Positions 8,471 to 17,935 are shown, numbered from the stretch's first letter. The stretch is 23,770 nucleotides of DNA from Branchiostoma floridae (GCF_000003815.2 NC_049985.1:25650497-25674266); one strand, 5' to 3'. Numbers and translations are program-made. The notes: generated by a model from the sequence alone, not told the origin.

Positions 8471-9197
8471 TGGCAAGGATTGGTAATAAGTGGCAGTGAT
8501 TAGACTTTGTCTACTTGATGGCGTATTTCATTCAATATACACTTTGGCTTCAACACGGTCTGGTCTGTGCTGTGAAGAAATCTGCAATCGAAGACTGAAA
8601 GAGAAGGAAAACAATTTCTTGTGTCAACATTAAAACCAACTGAAAGAGCATATGCATATTTAATTGATAGAATACTAGTGGTTTCTAAACATATGACAAT
8701 GGAGGTTTAAATAGACCTTGACATGAATAAAGGGTAGCCAATTTCATGGCATTCTTCAATATTTGTTGTAGAGAGGATCTGCTCTCCACCGACAGCATAA
8801 ATCTTTTTTAAAAATGGGACCAAAATGAAGGCAATACGATAGAAACAGTCATGAGAAGACACTTAAAGATGGCAAACGTTAGTTGGTAAGCAAGAAAGTA
8901 AGACACGAATGTGCTCAATCATGTGAAAATAGAATTATCCGAAAAGAGGGAGGGGGGCTGTTTTGTTTCACTTCGTCTTTTCGTGTTTATGAAATTATGT
9001 TCACGGCCGGACAAACCAGCGTCATTTATTACACTTGTTAATAATTTGTTAACCTACAATGTCAGGGAAATACCACCCAGGTAACAAAATTGTCCGACAA
9101 ATTATGCACAAAGAAAACTGATCTAACGGCAAGGAACCTTAATCCGACGGATTTGAGTATATTCAACACTGAACCATGAATAAACAAGCGGGCTTTT
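8471..9197. other. Gene-free spacer between minisatellite and macrosatellite
   Basis: No coding region, RNA gene or terminal repeat was recognised. Positions 9121-9150 hold CTAACGGCAAGGAAC, which recurs inverted near 13617-13632. The upstream end of the Helitron may lie here, but no Helitron-type 5' end could be fixed. Confidence 0.4.
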
Positions 9198-9464
9198 GGT
9201 CTCATAACACAGTAATTATCCGCGACCCCCGTCCCCATAAGTAGTTCGGGTTAAAATAGTGCATCGCGGTACTTGCAAAGGCCGTATTTATTCTTCCGTG
9301 CACGACAGCGAGGTGGAATCTGTGGTGAATAGTAGAGGAATACATCGGTGTTCATACTGTATAAGTTGGATTACGTCGCTTTTTCGGCCGGCGGGAATTT
9401 GCGCCTTGATATGTTACCGGCACTTCCTGTTCGCCGCCTGCAGTTCCATGACCTCCGCTGGGGG

Positions 9465-9713
9465 TCAAATCAAAGTGTCTGTTATAGAAAAACGAGCCGG
9501 CAAATCTATGCTCATCTTCAGATATTTTGTAGCTTGTACCCTCAACTTCAACATACTAAATTCTTGTGAATTGTATCTGCACCCTACTATAGGTTTTGAG
9601 TCGTCGAACCACCTCACTTTGGGGTCCTTAACCATGTAAATCCCCATACCCGAAAAACTGTGTTCTGAGACCTTCATCCACAGCGTGAATTCCCCAGGGA
9701 CGGACAAGCACAT
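9465..9713 (-). CDS. Unidentified minus-strand open frame in macrosatellite unit 1
   Basis: Encodes 82 residues from the ATG at 9713, including VSEHSFSGMGIYMVKDPKV, RWFDDSKPIVGCRYNS and KYLKMSIDLPARFSITDTLI before TGA. The frame stays open upstream without an ATG for about 43 more codons (LSIGNGLGGRCHGNGGSDGN, then ENVTVQVSRGQLPTY), so it could be a terminal exon. The composition is protein-like, but I recognise no family or signal peptide. It may be a real exon captured by the repeat or a chance frame. Confidence 0.3.
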   Translation of the reverse strand: MCLSVPGEFTLWMKVSEHSFSGMGIYMVKDPKVRWFDDSKPIVGCRYNSQEFSMLKLRVQATKYLKMSIDLPARFSITDTLI

Positions 9714-10449
9714 TAAATTTGACCGATATGTTGGTAATTGACCTCGGCTGACTTGAACTGTAACATTTTCGTTACCGTCTGACCCGCCGTTACCATGGCA
9801 ACGGCCGCCTAGACCGTTCCCTATGCTTAAGTATAGGATTTAGTGCGGTCTAAAGCCCGCTCGACTCCCCCCCCCCCCTTTTTCCCCCCAAAAAAAAAAA
9901 AACCCCCAAGCCCAATCACTCAGAACGGTAGAATGTGGTCTGGGAAGCTCCTTATAACAGAAAAAGTCAACCAGAATATCAAGTTTGTTGAGATAATGAG
10001 ACCAATTAGCGGCCCCTCAGATAGTCCTTGTACAGTGCCGACACCTGTGCTAGGCGCCAAAGTGCAAAGTTGGCCATATCTCAGGAACCATTTGGATTTC
10101 TGCTCTAAAATTTGGTACGGTTTTGTATCTTGACTAGTTTTATTGTATGAACGTAAAGAAATCCAAGGTCAAGTTGGCTTAAGGTCTCATAACACAGTAA
10201 TTATCCGCGACCCCCGTCCCCATAAGTAGTTCGGGTTAAAATAGTGCATCGCGGTACTTGCAAAGGCCGTATTTATTCTTCCGTGCACGACAGCGAGGTG
10301 GAATCTGTGGTGAATAGTAGAGGAATACATCGGTGTTCATACTGTATAAGTTGGATTACGTCGCTTTTTCGGCCGGCGGGAATTTGCGCCTTGATATGTT
10401 ACCGGCACTTCCTGTTCGCCGCCTGCAGTTCCATGACCTCCGCTGGGGG

Positions 10450-10698
10450 TCAAATCAAAGTGTCTGTTATAGAAAAACGAGCCGGCAAATCTATGCTCAT
10501 CTTCAGATATTTTGTAGCTTGTACCCTCAACTTCAACATACTAAATTCTTGTGAATTGTATCTGCACCCTACTATAGGTTTTGAGTCGTCGAACCACCTC
10601 ACTTTGGGGTCCTTAACCATGTAAATCCCCATACCCGAAAAACTGTGTTCTGAGACCTTCATCCACAGCGTGAATTCCCCAGGGACGGACAAGCACAT
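10450..10698 (-). CDS. Unidentified open frame, macrosatellite unit 2
   Basis: Same 82-residue protein as in unit 1 with no visible difference, and the same open upstream extension back to a TAA near 10829. The copies are too similar at the DNA level to show whether the protein is selected. Confidence 0.3.
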   Translation of the reverse strand: MCLSVPGEFTLWMKVSEHSFSGMGIYMVKDPKVRWFDDSKPIVGCRYNSQEFSMLKLRVQATKYLKMSIDLPARFSITDTLI

Positions 10699-11433
10699 TA
10701 AATTTGACCGATATGTTGGTAATTGACCTCGGCTGACTTGAACTGTAACATTTTCGTTACCGTCTGACCCGCCGTTACCATGGCAACGGCCGCCTAGACC
10801 GTTCCCTATGCTTAAGTATAGGACTTAGTGCGGTCTAAAGCCCGCTCGACTCCCCCCCCCCCTTTTTCCGCCCTAAAAAAGACAAACCCCCAACCCCAAT
10901 CACTCAGAACGGTAGAATGTGGTCTGGCAAGCTCCTTATAACAGAAAAAGTCAACCAGAATATCAAGTTTGTTGAGATAATGAGACCAATTAGCGGCCCC
11001 TCAGATAGTCCTTGTACAGTGCCGACACCTGTGCTAGGCGCCAAAGTGCAAAGTTGGCCATATCTCAGGAACCATTTGGATTTCTGCTCTAAAATTTGGT
11101 ACGGTTTTGTATCTTGACTAGTTTTATTGTATGAACGTAAAGAAATCCAAGGTCAAGTTGGCTTAAGGTCTCATAACACAGTAATTATCCGCGACCCCCG
11201 TCCCCATAAGTAGTTCGGGTTAAAATAGTGCATCGCGGTACTTGCAAAGGCCGTATTTATTCTTCCGTGCACGACAGCGAGGTGGAATCTGTGGTGAATA
11301 GTAGAGGAATACATCGGTGTTCATACTGTATAAGTTGGATTACGTCGCTTTTTCGGCCGGCGGGAATTTGCGCCTTGATATGTTACCGGCACTTCCTGTT
11401 CGCCGCCTGCAGTTCCATGACCTCCGCTGGGGG

Positions 11434-11682
11434 TCAAATCAAAGTGTCTGTTATAGAAAAACGAGCCGGCAAATCTATGCTCATCTTCAGATATTTTGTA
11501 GCTTGTACCCTCAACTTCAACATACTAAATTCTTGTGAATTGTATCTGCACCCTACTATAGGTTTTGAGTCGTCGAACCACCTCACTTTGGGGTCCTTAA
11601 CCATGTAAATCCCCATACCCGAAAAACTGTGTTCTGAGACCTTCATCCACAGCGTGAATTCCCCAGGGACGGACAAGCACAT
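11434..11682 (-). CDS. Unidentified open frame, macrosatellite unit 3
   Basis: Same 82-residue frame as in units 1 and 2. It is a tandem paralogue with no independent evidence of expression. Confidence 0.3.
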   Translation of the reverse strand: MCLSVPGEFTLWMKVSEHSFSGMGIYMVKDPKVRWFDDSKPIVGCRYNSQEFSMLKLRVQATKYLKMSIDLPARFSITDTLI

Positions 11683-12417
11683 TAAATTTGACCGATATGT
11701 TGGTAATTGACCTCGGCTGACTTGAACTGTAACATTTTCGTTACCGTCTGACCCGCCGTTACCATGGCAACGGCCGCCTAGACCGTTCCCTATGCTTAAG
11801 TATAGGACTTAGTGCGGTCTAAAGCCCGCTCGACTCCCCCCCCCCCTTTTTCCGCCCTAAAAAAGACAAACCCCCAACCCCAATCACTCAGAACGGTAGA
11901 ATGTGGTCTGGCAAGCTCCTTATAACAGAAAAAGTCAACCAGAATATCAAGTTTGTTGAGATAATGAGACCAATTAGCGGCCCCTCAGATAGTCCTTGTA
12001 CAGTGCCGACACCTGTGCTAGGCGCCAAAGTGCAAAGTTGGCCATATCTCAGGAACCATTTGGATTTCTGCTCTAAAATTTGGTACGGTTTTGTATCTTG
12101 ACTAGTTTTATTGTATGAACGTAAAGAAATCCAAGGTCAAGTTGGCTTAAGGTCTCATAACACAGTAATTATCCGCGACCCCCGTCCCCATAAGTAGTTC
12201 GGGTTAAAATAGTGCATCGCGGTACTTGCAAAGGCCGTATTTATTCTTCCGTGCACGACAGCGAGGTGGAATCTGTGGTGAATAGTAGAGGAATACATCG
12301 GTGTTCATACTGTATAAGTTGGATTACGTCGCTTTTTCGGCCGGCGGGAATTTGCGCCTTGATATGTTACCGGCACTTCCTGTTCGCCGCCTGCAGTTCC
12401 ATGACCTCCGCTGGGGG

Positions 12418-12762
12418 TCAAATCAAAGTGTCTGTTATAGAAAAACGAGCCGGCAAATCTATGCTCATCTTCAGATATTTTGTAGCTTGTACCCTCAACT
12501 TCAACATACTAAATTCTTGTGAATTGTATCTGCACCCTACTATAGGTTTTGAGTCGTCGAACCACCTCACTTTGGGGTCCTTAACCATGTAAATCCCCAT
12601 ACCCGAAAAACTGTGTTCTGAGACCTTCATTTGCGCATTCCGGAAACTGTTTAGTGCACTGTTTACTATGTTTCCCCGGCCCTTAGTACACGTGCATTGG
12701 TCTCCCACTTTGCGTGGTTTGTAGAAAATATAACACTTCAAAGAGAGTGTAACTGATAGCAA
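12418..12762 (-). CDS. Unidentified open frame, truncated unit 4 with a different N-terminus
   Basis: The C-terminal 68 residues (KVSEHSF to DTLI) match units 1-3. The array breaks at 12630, so upstream codons come from unique flanking DNA and extend the frame to 114 residues. The new N-terminus (FYKPRKVGDQCTCTKGRGN region) resembles nothing I know. If the repeat arose from a host exon, this junction may hold the older arrangement; otherwise the fusion is accidental. Confidence 0.25.
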   Translation of the reverse strand: MLSVTLSLKCYIFYKPRKVGDQCTCTKGRGNIVNSALNSFRNAQMKVSEHSFSGMGIYMVKDPKVRWFDDSKPIVGCRYNSQEFSMLKLRVQATKYLKMSIDLPARFSITDTLI

Positions 12763-14620
12763 GTCCCTTGGGATTCTATTCCCAGTGGAACTTTAATCCG
12801 TGACAATAATATAACAAGGCTGTTTATCAATGGATTTCATATTTACAACGACATTAATTTGTATCAATCGGCAGCCACTTACTCGAGGTTTAAATGGCAA
12901 ATCGGCATGTCGGTAAACTGCCGGTATCGCGATCAAAACTTGGCCCGAAAACACATCAACCAGCGGCAAATCAATTCTGCTGTTGCACTACACGGTTATG
13001 ATGTTCTATGAAATTTTTCATCCATTGTTTGGTAAGCAAATGGCGGTAAATATGTTGTTTTGCGAATGGCTCCCCAAAAATATACCTGCAAAACACACTA
13101 CAAACTCCCTACGGTACGTCCCCATGTCGGGGCCAGTTGGTTTCGCCGGTAAGATTCGTCTTGCTGACTTTGGATGTGAGCACTTTGACAATAGGGGTGA
13201 AGGGACGTACTTTCAAAATGGCGCATGTTCGGAAGGCCGCAGAATTGACGTAACAAAGCCTGCACTGTATTTGAAACAGGGACTCTTCAAGGCATGTTGG
13301 TTGTCTTGAATGGACAGTTTATTAACTTTTCGCTATATTTACTGTGATGATGAAGGAGTAATGTGAGGATGAAAAGTAGAAATCCTTGAAATTACGATAC
13401 CTGCCCCCCTCCCACGGCTTGATGTAAACATACCGGAAGATGGATTAACTTGTCGCTGCAGCGTGCGATCTTTGTGAGCTCAATCTTACAAGGTTTTAAG
13501 TCGTATACCTAACTGGTTTTGTAAAGCACTCAAAAGAATTTGCATACCGGAGCTAGTTTTTGACTGACAGATGGGTTCTGAAAATCACGGTTTAACCTCC
13601 CGTCACGGATAATAACGTTCCTTGCCGTTAGCTACGGCCTCACAAAGTCTGATAAAACAATGATTATTTTAGGAATCACTACGATAAAACTACAAGTTTG
13701 ACATCTATATTAGCCAGAATATTATCTTACATATTCCAAGGCGTTACATTTTATTTCTGAATTAGCGATAACTTTGAAAGAAATGATGTTATAAAGACTA
13801 GGAAATTTATCTACGTACAAACCTGCTGATGCAAAATTGGACTCACACCGGAGTTTCTTAGGCATGCGTTCTGAAATGCGGCGCATATAGAATATGCATT
13901 GCAAACAAACACTTATTGCTTGCCGCAGGGCTAGGGTTGATGTTTGAAATATAAAAAAAATGATCCTAAATATTATCTATTGCGACTTCTCGTGTGACGT
14001 TTTGTGCTGGCGCTCTCCTAAACTCACGTTAGCGTTTTGCTGCGGTCTCGGAAGGTTTCCCATGCGATCTGCAACGTTTTGATGACGTCATGGCTACTTA
14101 TATATTCACATACAATTTATTAGCCTGATTCGAGAATAATTTCATCTTTATGAATAGCTAATGCATTTTTTTTGCGAGATAATACACTTGATTTCATGCC
14201 ACTCAAAATGAATTTGGAATTTTACCATACAAACGCTTCATTCATTAAATGTAACCAAATATTAAATGCTTTTAGAACCGACCGCAAACAGAAACAAATA
14301 CGTAAAACGGACGGTTTAAAATTCAACGAGGATGTACCATTGTCTGCCTAAGCCGTCAAACTTGTCCATGAGAAAGGCGATTTGGAAGGGCCTTTGAAAG
14401 GGTCTTTGGAAGAGCAAGGTTAACAGGTCCGTCCATTGATCCATGGAAAAAAGCTGGCGTAAAGCCTTGCCTGGCGGCAAGGCAAAAAACACGTTTTTTG
14501 GAATCAGACTGTCAGTCTGAAAGTATAAAGTCGCATGTTGACAGATATGTAAAAGAGATTGCTGACAAAAAAATTGACAACGGGAAAACATTTGACACAA
14601 ACTTCACTTTCCTAACCTTC
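12631..14620. other. Gene-free region right of the macrosatellite
   Basis: About 2 kb without a recognisable gene. The longest frames (12983-13309 plus; 14316-14600 minus) show no motif and no coding feel, and I treat them as chance. A copy of TTTAATCCGTGAC lies at 12792, and the inverted partner of the 9126 motif lies at 13617-13632. Otherwise nothing is seen. Confidence 0.5.
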
Positions 14621-14622
14621 TA

Positions 14623-15202
14623 CGAGGGGCATTCAATAAGTAATGTCCCTGACCCATTTCCCATAGCAGGAGATTAATAAAAACTTGGCACAGTTATTAG
14701 TCTTTCTCTTCATAGGAACCACCCAGAGTTTTGCATTTCTCCCATCATCTGATGTAGCTCTGGACACCGTTCTTGTAGGACATCCCAGGTTGGTCCTCCG
14801 ACAGATGCCTCATCAATGGCAGAAGAGGGACGACCAGGTCTGGGAGCTGTTTCCACAGACTTCCGACCTTGTTTGAATTCAGGATGCCAGCGTTTTACAA
14901 GGTCATATGATGGGGCATCATCACCATAAGTTTTTTTTCATTTCATCAAAAGTCCCCTTTGGTGTGCGTCCTTTCAAATACAAAAACCGGATCACTGCGC
15001 GACACTCAACTTGCTCCATTTCACACTTTGTCCATTTCACACCTGACTCAGTTCAAACACCAGTAAATCAGTAACCACAATTAGTTCAGAGCTGTTTTTT
15101 GCAACATAACCCATAGAGATATGAATCATTACACATACAAAATTTCATCTAGATCAGACAACTGGAAGTGGGTCAGGGGCATTACTTATTGAATGCCCCT
15201 CG
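14623..15202 (-). mobile_element. Complete internally deleted mariner (580 bp), copy 2
   Basis: Both termini are present. The left end (CGAGGGGCATTCAATAAG...) and the reverse complement of the right end match over about 37 bp with two or three differences. TA dinucleotides flank it at 14621-14622 and 15203-15204. Inside is a minus-strand transposase remnant with only the N-terminal DNA-binding region and the C-terminal tail. It cannot make transposase and would need an autonomous relative, but it keeps both ends in good condition. Confidence 0.93.
14697..15019 (-). pseudogene. mariner transposase remnant, N-terminus joined to C-terminal tail
   Basis: From the ATG at 15019: ECRAVIRFLYLKGRTPKGTF, then DDAPSYDLVKRWHPEFKQGR and RPGRPSSAIDEAS. 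This is the mariner helix-turn-helix pair plus linker. It passes directly into GEKCKTLGGSYEEKD and a stop, which resembles the normal transposase C-terminus. The catalytic D,D(34)D domain between them is missing. There is also a one-base expansion in an A-run (T-run at 14932-14939 on plus) that breaks the frame relative to copy 1. Confidence 0.85.
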
Positions 15203-15287
15203 TAGATTGTATAGCTCACCCCAGTACACAATGTGCATTACGATGGGTAGTCAATCCATATTACTAATTAAGTGCAACAACCTCTTC

Positions 15288-15382
15288 TTGCTGCGGATGC
15301 AATCATTCTGATGTTTTCCACTCCGTTGTACGAAAACACGCCACTGGTTGATGCCCAAATTTGGTAATAACAATGGGCATGC
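15288..15382. repeat. Dispersed repeat, copy A
   Basis: About 90 bp beginning CTTCTTGCTGCGGATGCAAT recurs at 16299-16393 in the same orientation at roughly 80-85 percent identity. It contains ATGTTTTCCACTC, GTTGTACG and CCAAATTTGG. Identity unknown; probably part of an old interspersed element. Confidence 0.7.
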
Positions 15383-15520
15383 ATTCAACCATGGAGGTTA
15401 GGCCTTGGAAGAAAACGTTGTGTTTCCAGTTACGAACCTGAAGAAATTAGGGTCTGTCAGTAGGGATTCTCTCTTTGTGTTAAAGATTTCGGTCAAAGTC
15501 ATCCACAAAATACTGTCTAA

Positions 15521-15842
15521 CAAATTGAATGTAAAACTGAAATGCAATGTACAAGCACAATTTTCTAGCCTTGGTACCATCCGGATAGTAGTTCACTCCT
15601 ATGTTCGCTTTAGCAGAGAAGCGACTGTATATAGTGTATAATGAACTTCAGAGCTAGAAGCGACTGTATATAACTAATTAATATAACTAATTAACAAATT
15701 GAATGTAAAACTGAAATGCAATGTACAGGGTACAATTTTCTAGCCTTGGTACCATCCGGATAGTAGTTCACTCCTATGTTCGCTTTAGCAGAGAAGCGAC
15801 TGTATATAGTGTATAATGAACGTCAGAGCTAGAAGCGACTGA
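15521..15842. repeat. Tandem duplication, 174-bp spacing
   Basis: The segment from CAAATTGAATGTAAAACTGA (15521) is repeated at 15695. About 145 bp are nearly identical, including TAGCCTTGGTACCATCCGG, the run ending TTCACTCCTATGTTCGC, and GCGACTGTATATAGTG. The copies are joined by TAACTAATTAATATAACTAA. Few differences are seen, so the duplication is recent. Confidence 0.92.
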
Positions 15843-15916
15843 GTGTATATACATGTAGTATATAATGAACGCCGGAGTGAACTACTTTCCGTATGGTACT
15901 CAGGCTAACAATTTTC
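15732..15916. repeat. Inverted repeat (fold-back) with ~50-bp arms
   Basis: The left arm at 15732-15783 (core TAGTAGTTCACTCC) is matched in inverse at 15866-15916 (core GGAGTGAACTACTTTCC). About 40 of 50 positions agree, with ~80 bp between the arms. Together with the direct duplication this resembles a fold-back or MITE-like element whose outer boundary I could not fix. Confidence 0.75.
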
Positions 15917-16104
15917 TACTTCAACAGAAAAGAGGAGAACGTGTTGGAAAAGGACTTTACATTTTCATCACGCTCAGGTATCACACTGAAAATTTTATCT
16001 CTTTTGCTAGCACTAGCGACCGACCAAAAAAACAAGCCAAGGGTTGGTAGGTTTTCGCTAGCGTCGTTCTGGTAGCCGGAAACATTTTCCTTCTTACTTC
16101 TCCA

Positions 16105-16160
16105 GTGTCACTGACGAAGAATAGTGGATTCTATCCGAAACGTCTGACCGTTTCCAAAAC
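16105..16160 (+). ncRNA. Hammerhead-like motif in a Penelope-type repeat tail
   Basis: CTGACGA (16111-16117), a short helix GAATAG/CTATCC with one mismatch, then GAAAC (16137-16141) and ACG...CGT (16140-16151) reproduce the CUGANGA-stem II-GAAA-stem III order of a hammerhead ribozyme. An extra A follows CUGACGA and no convincing stem I is seen, so it is probably degenerate. The downstream TTGAGTAACTACATTTTAGC is familiar to me as lancelet repeat sequence, and Penelope-like elements are known to carry hammerheads. Confidence 0.3.
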
Positions 16161-16237
16161 CATATCCAGTTGCTTGAGTAACTACATTTTAGCGTATCTT
16201 ATTACTTGGATGTCTAACGTACATCGACGTATTTTTC

Positions 16238-16258
16238 TTCTTGCTTGCTTGCTTGCTT
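16238..16258. repeat. (CTTG)n simple repeat
   Basis: Four to five tandem CTTG/TTGC units next to a pyrimidine-rich run. Confidence 0.9.
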
Positions 16259-16298
16259 AAGGCGAGTCCTTCCGGTCTCGAGTCGTGATGGCAGGTCT

Positions 16299-16393
16299 AC
16301 TTGCGGCAGATGCAATCATTCCGATGTTTTCCACTCAGTTGTACGTCAACATGCCACTGATTGATGACCAAATTTGGCAACGATAACAGGGAA
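16299..16393. repeat. Dispersed repeat, copy B
   Basis: Same-orientation partner of 15288-15382, from TACTTGCGGCAGATGCAATC through GATGACCAAATTTGGCAACG. It follows the CTTG simple repeat directly. Confidence 0.7.
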
Positions 16394-16516
16394 TAGGGCT
16401 ATCTATGAGGATCACAGGGTTGGTTCATTTAGGCCTGTCTCTGGTGAAGCCTATACAACTGTTGGTGCAGTTAAACGTGGTCTGGGTGTCAGTGCATGAT
16501 CTTCGGTGAGTTTTTG

Positions 16517-16765
16517 TCGCCTGATGTTCGCTGTGCACCAAGACTTGTTCTTAACATCAACGACTTGTCGCCGGCGATCTTTGAGATCGCAGCTTCGGGC
16601 GAGTAGAGACCGACTTGTTGATCATCGGTCGCAAAGTTTTAGGAGTCGCCCGATGTTCGCTGTGCACCAAACTTATTTAACATCAGCGACTAGTCGCTGG
16701 CGATCTTTGAGATCGCACAGCTTCGGGCGAGTAGAGACCGACTTCGGTCGCAAATCAGATGACAT
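16517..16765. repeat. Palindrome-rich 129-bp tandem duplication
   Basis: GATGTTCGCTGTGCACCA occurs at 16523 and 16652. Both units then contain GGCGATCTTTGAGATCGC (perfect 7-bp hairpin, loop TTG), CTTCGGGCGAGTAGAGACCG and a CGGTCGCAAA end. The second unit also has the perfect 14-bp palindrome AGCGACTAGTCGCT. GCGAC/GTCGC words recur on both strands throughout. Confidence 0.9.
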
Positions 16766-17244
16766 ACCACGCCCGTCGGTAGGATGATGAGTTTCGCTCG
16801 ACTCCCGTTCGTTTTCAGATGTTGACTTTCTTTGAGCTAGCACATACTTCTGACATCGTGGCTCCTGTGGTAGCATGTGGGCTGGGTTTACCACACAATC
16901 CCTTCTACTATGATCATTCCTATTCTGTCCGTATTCTCCATCAAGAGATGACATGGTTTATCTAATTCTACAAGGAATGTATATACGCAACCCTCTGTCG
17001 ATCAATCGACCGACCTTACAGTGATCAGGAAGTACCGCCAAAGCTCGTCGACAATGTGACAGGTCAGGGGCATAAATAAAGGACAATACACCCTCGGAAA
17101 CAGTGCGGGCAAACTCCACTGGCAAATAATTCTTCTAGCCAGTATAGCTTTGTCTACGTAGAAGCTATCCTGTACAAAATGTATATGGTTGTTACTGTGG
17201 AATAACCCTTCTCCCTCTTGCAAGCTTGATGTTGGTTTATGTGA
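16766..17244. other. No gene recognised
   Basis: About 480 bp with only short frames that lack motifs. Nothing else is seen. Confidence 0.5.
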
Positions 17245-17515
17245 ATTATGTCAAAGTTGCTTCCCGCGCCTGATGGCGCATAGGGTGGCGCCCATCTCCG
17301 TTTCTGTAGCCCTGGGCCACACAACTTTGTGCAATCACTAACAGCAGGAGGCTAGTCCACTGGTAGTGGTGTGTGTTCAACTTCCATACTCTTTCCCGAA
17401 TGCTGAGTGCTAAGCAGAGAAAGCAGCATGTACCATTTTAAAAGTCTTTGGTCGGGGATCGACTCACGACCTACCGAATGCATGACAACACTCTATCCAA
17501 TCGGCCATTGCACCG
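17245..17515 (-). mobile_element. tRNA-derived SINE
   Basis: Minus strand starts GGTGCAATGGCCGATTGGAT with an A-box-like TGGCCGATTGG (17495-17507). About 30 nt further is a B-box-like GTGAGTCGATCCC (17455-17467), the split internal promoter of RNA polymerase III. A body follows with CTGCTTAGCACTCAGCATTC and a GC-rich 3' part ending near GGCGCGGGAAGCAAC. This is the layout of a tRNA-derived SINE. The 3' end and target duplications are not clear. It is not a functional tRNA: there is no clover-leaf and no 3' acceptor arm. Confidence 0.75.
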
Positions 17516-17787
17516 TTAAGTGAAGTATGACTGTTGCAAAATATCTCCTGCATGGTGGAGAATATAAATACTGTACCATGCTGTGAACATTATTGTGCAA
17601 TTAAGTACATGTAGATTTTAATTGGCACACAGACACCGGGGATTATATGGGAATTAATCATTGCCTTATCAAATTAATAGAGATACTGTAGATTCATTTT
17701 ACTTTTGCAGACTTACTTTGCAGTAAGAGGAAAAAAGAGGTTTAAAATTTGCAGTATCCATATAGTTCTTTAGGCACAACCAAGGCC

Positions 17788-17828
17788 AACGTTTCGATGT
17801 CTGTTAGACACCATCATCAGAGAAGAAT
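17788..17828 (-). ncRNA. Second hammerhead-like motif
   Basis: Minus strand reads CTGATGA (17814-17820), T, a 7-bp helix GGTGTCT-AAC-AGACATC, then GAAACG (17790-17795). Core words and stem II fit a hammerhead apart from the extra T. Stems I and III are not evident. Likely the tail of an old retroelement. Confidence 0.3.
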
Positions 17829-17935
17829 GACTGATACAAAGAGGTTTTGCAGCGTTTTACGGTTGAATCAATTTCATAGACTGGAAATATACATTTGCTA
17901 CGTGATGCATTTGCATTGGATTCACACTATTACAT

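Larger units (their letters stand above)
9198..12630. repeat. 984-bp macrosatellite, 3.5 tandem units
   Basis: Units begin GGTCTCATAACACAGTAATT at 9198, 10183, 11167 and 12151, giving periods of 985, 984 and 984 bp. The fourth unit is cut at 12630 (after GAGACCTTCAT), giving 3433 bp in total. Units 2 and 3 appear identical by eye. Unit 1 differs at a few sites and in the C/T/A homopolymer tract near 9868-9905. Such high identity means very recent tandem duplication or active homogenisation. The units contain no transposase, terminal repeats or RNA promoter that I recognise. Each carries the same ~125-codon minus-strand open frame. Confidence 0.95.

Noticed and set aside
9259-9639. 126-codon plus-strand frame repeated in every macrosatellite unit
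   Set aside because: Overlaps the minus-strand frame, shows no family motif and is equally identical in all units because the DNA is; I found no reason to prefer it as coding.
12983-13309. 108-codon plus-strand frame
   Set aside because: No recognisable motif, no splice or start context, and irregular composition.
17245-17515. Functional tRNA gene
   Set aside because: A- and B-box-like sequences are present but the clover-leaf and acceptor stem are not; the body after it fits a SINE.
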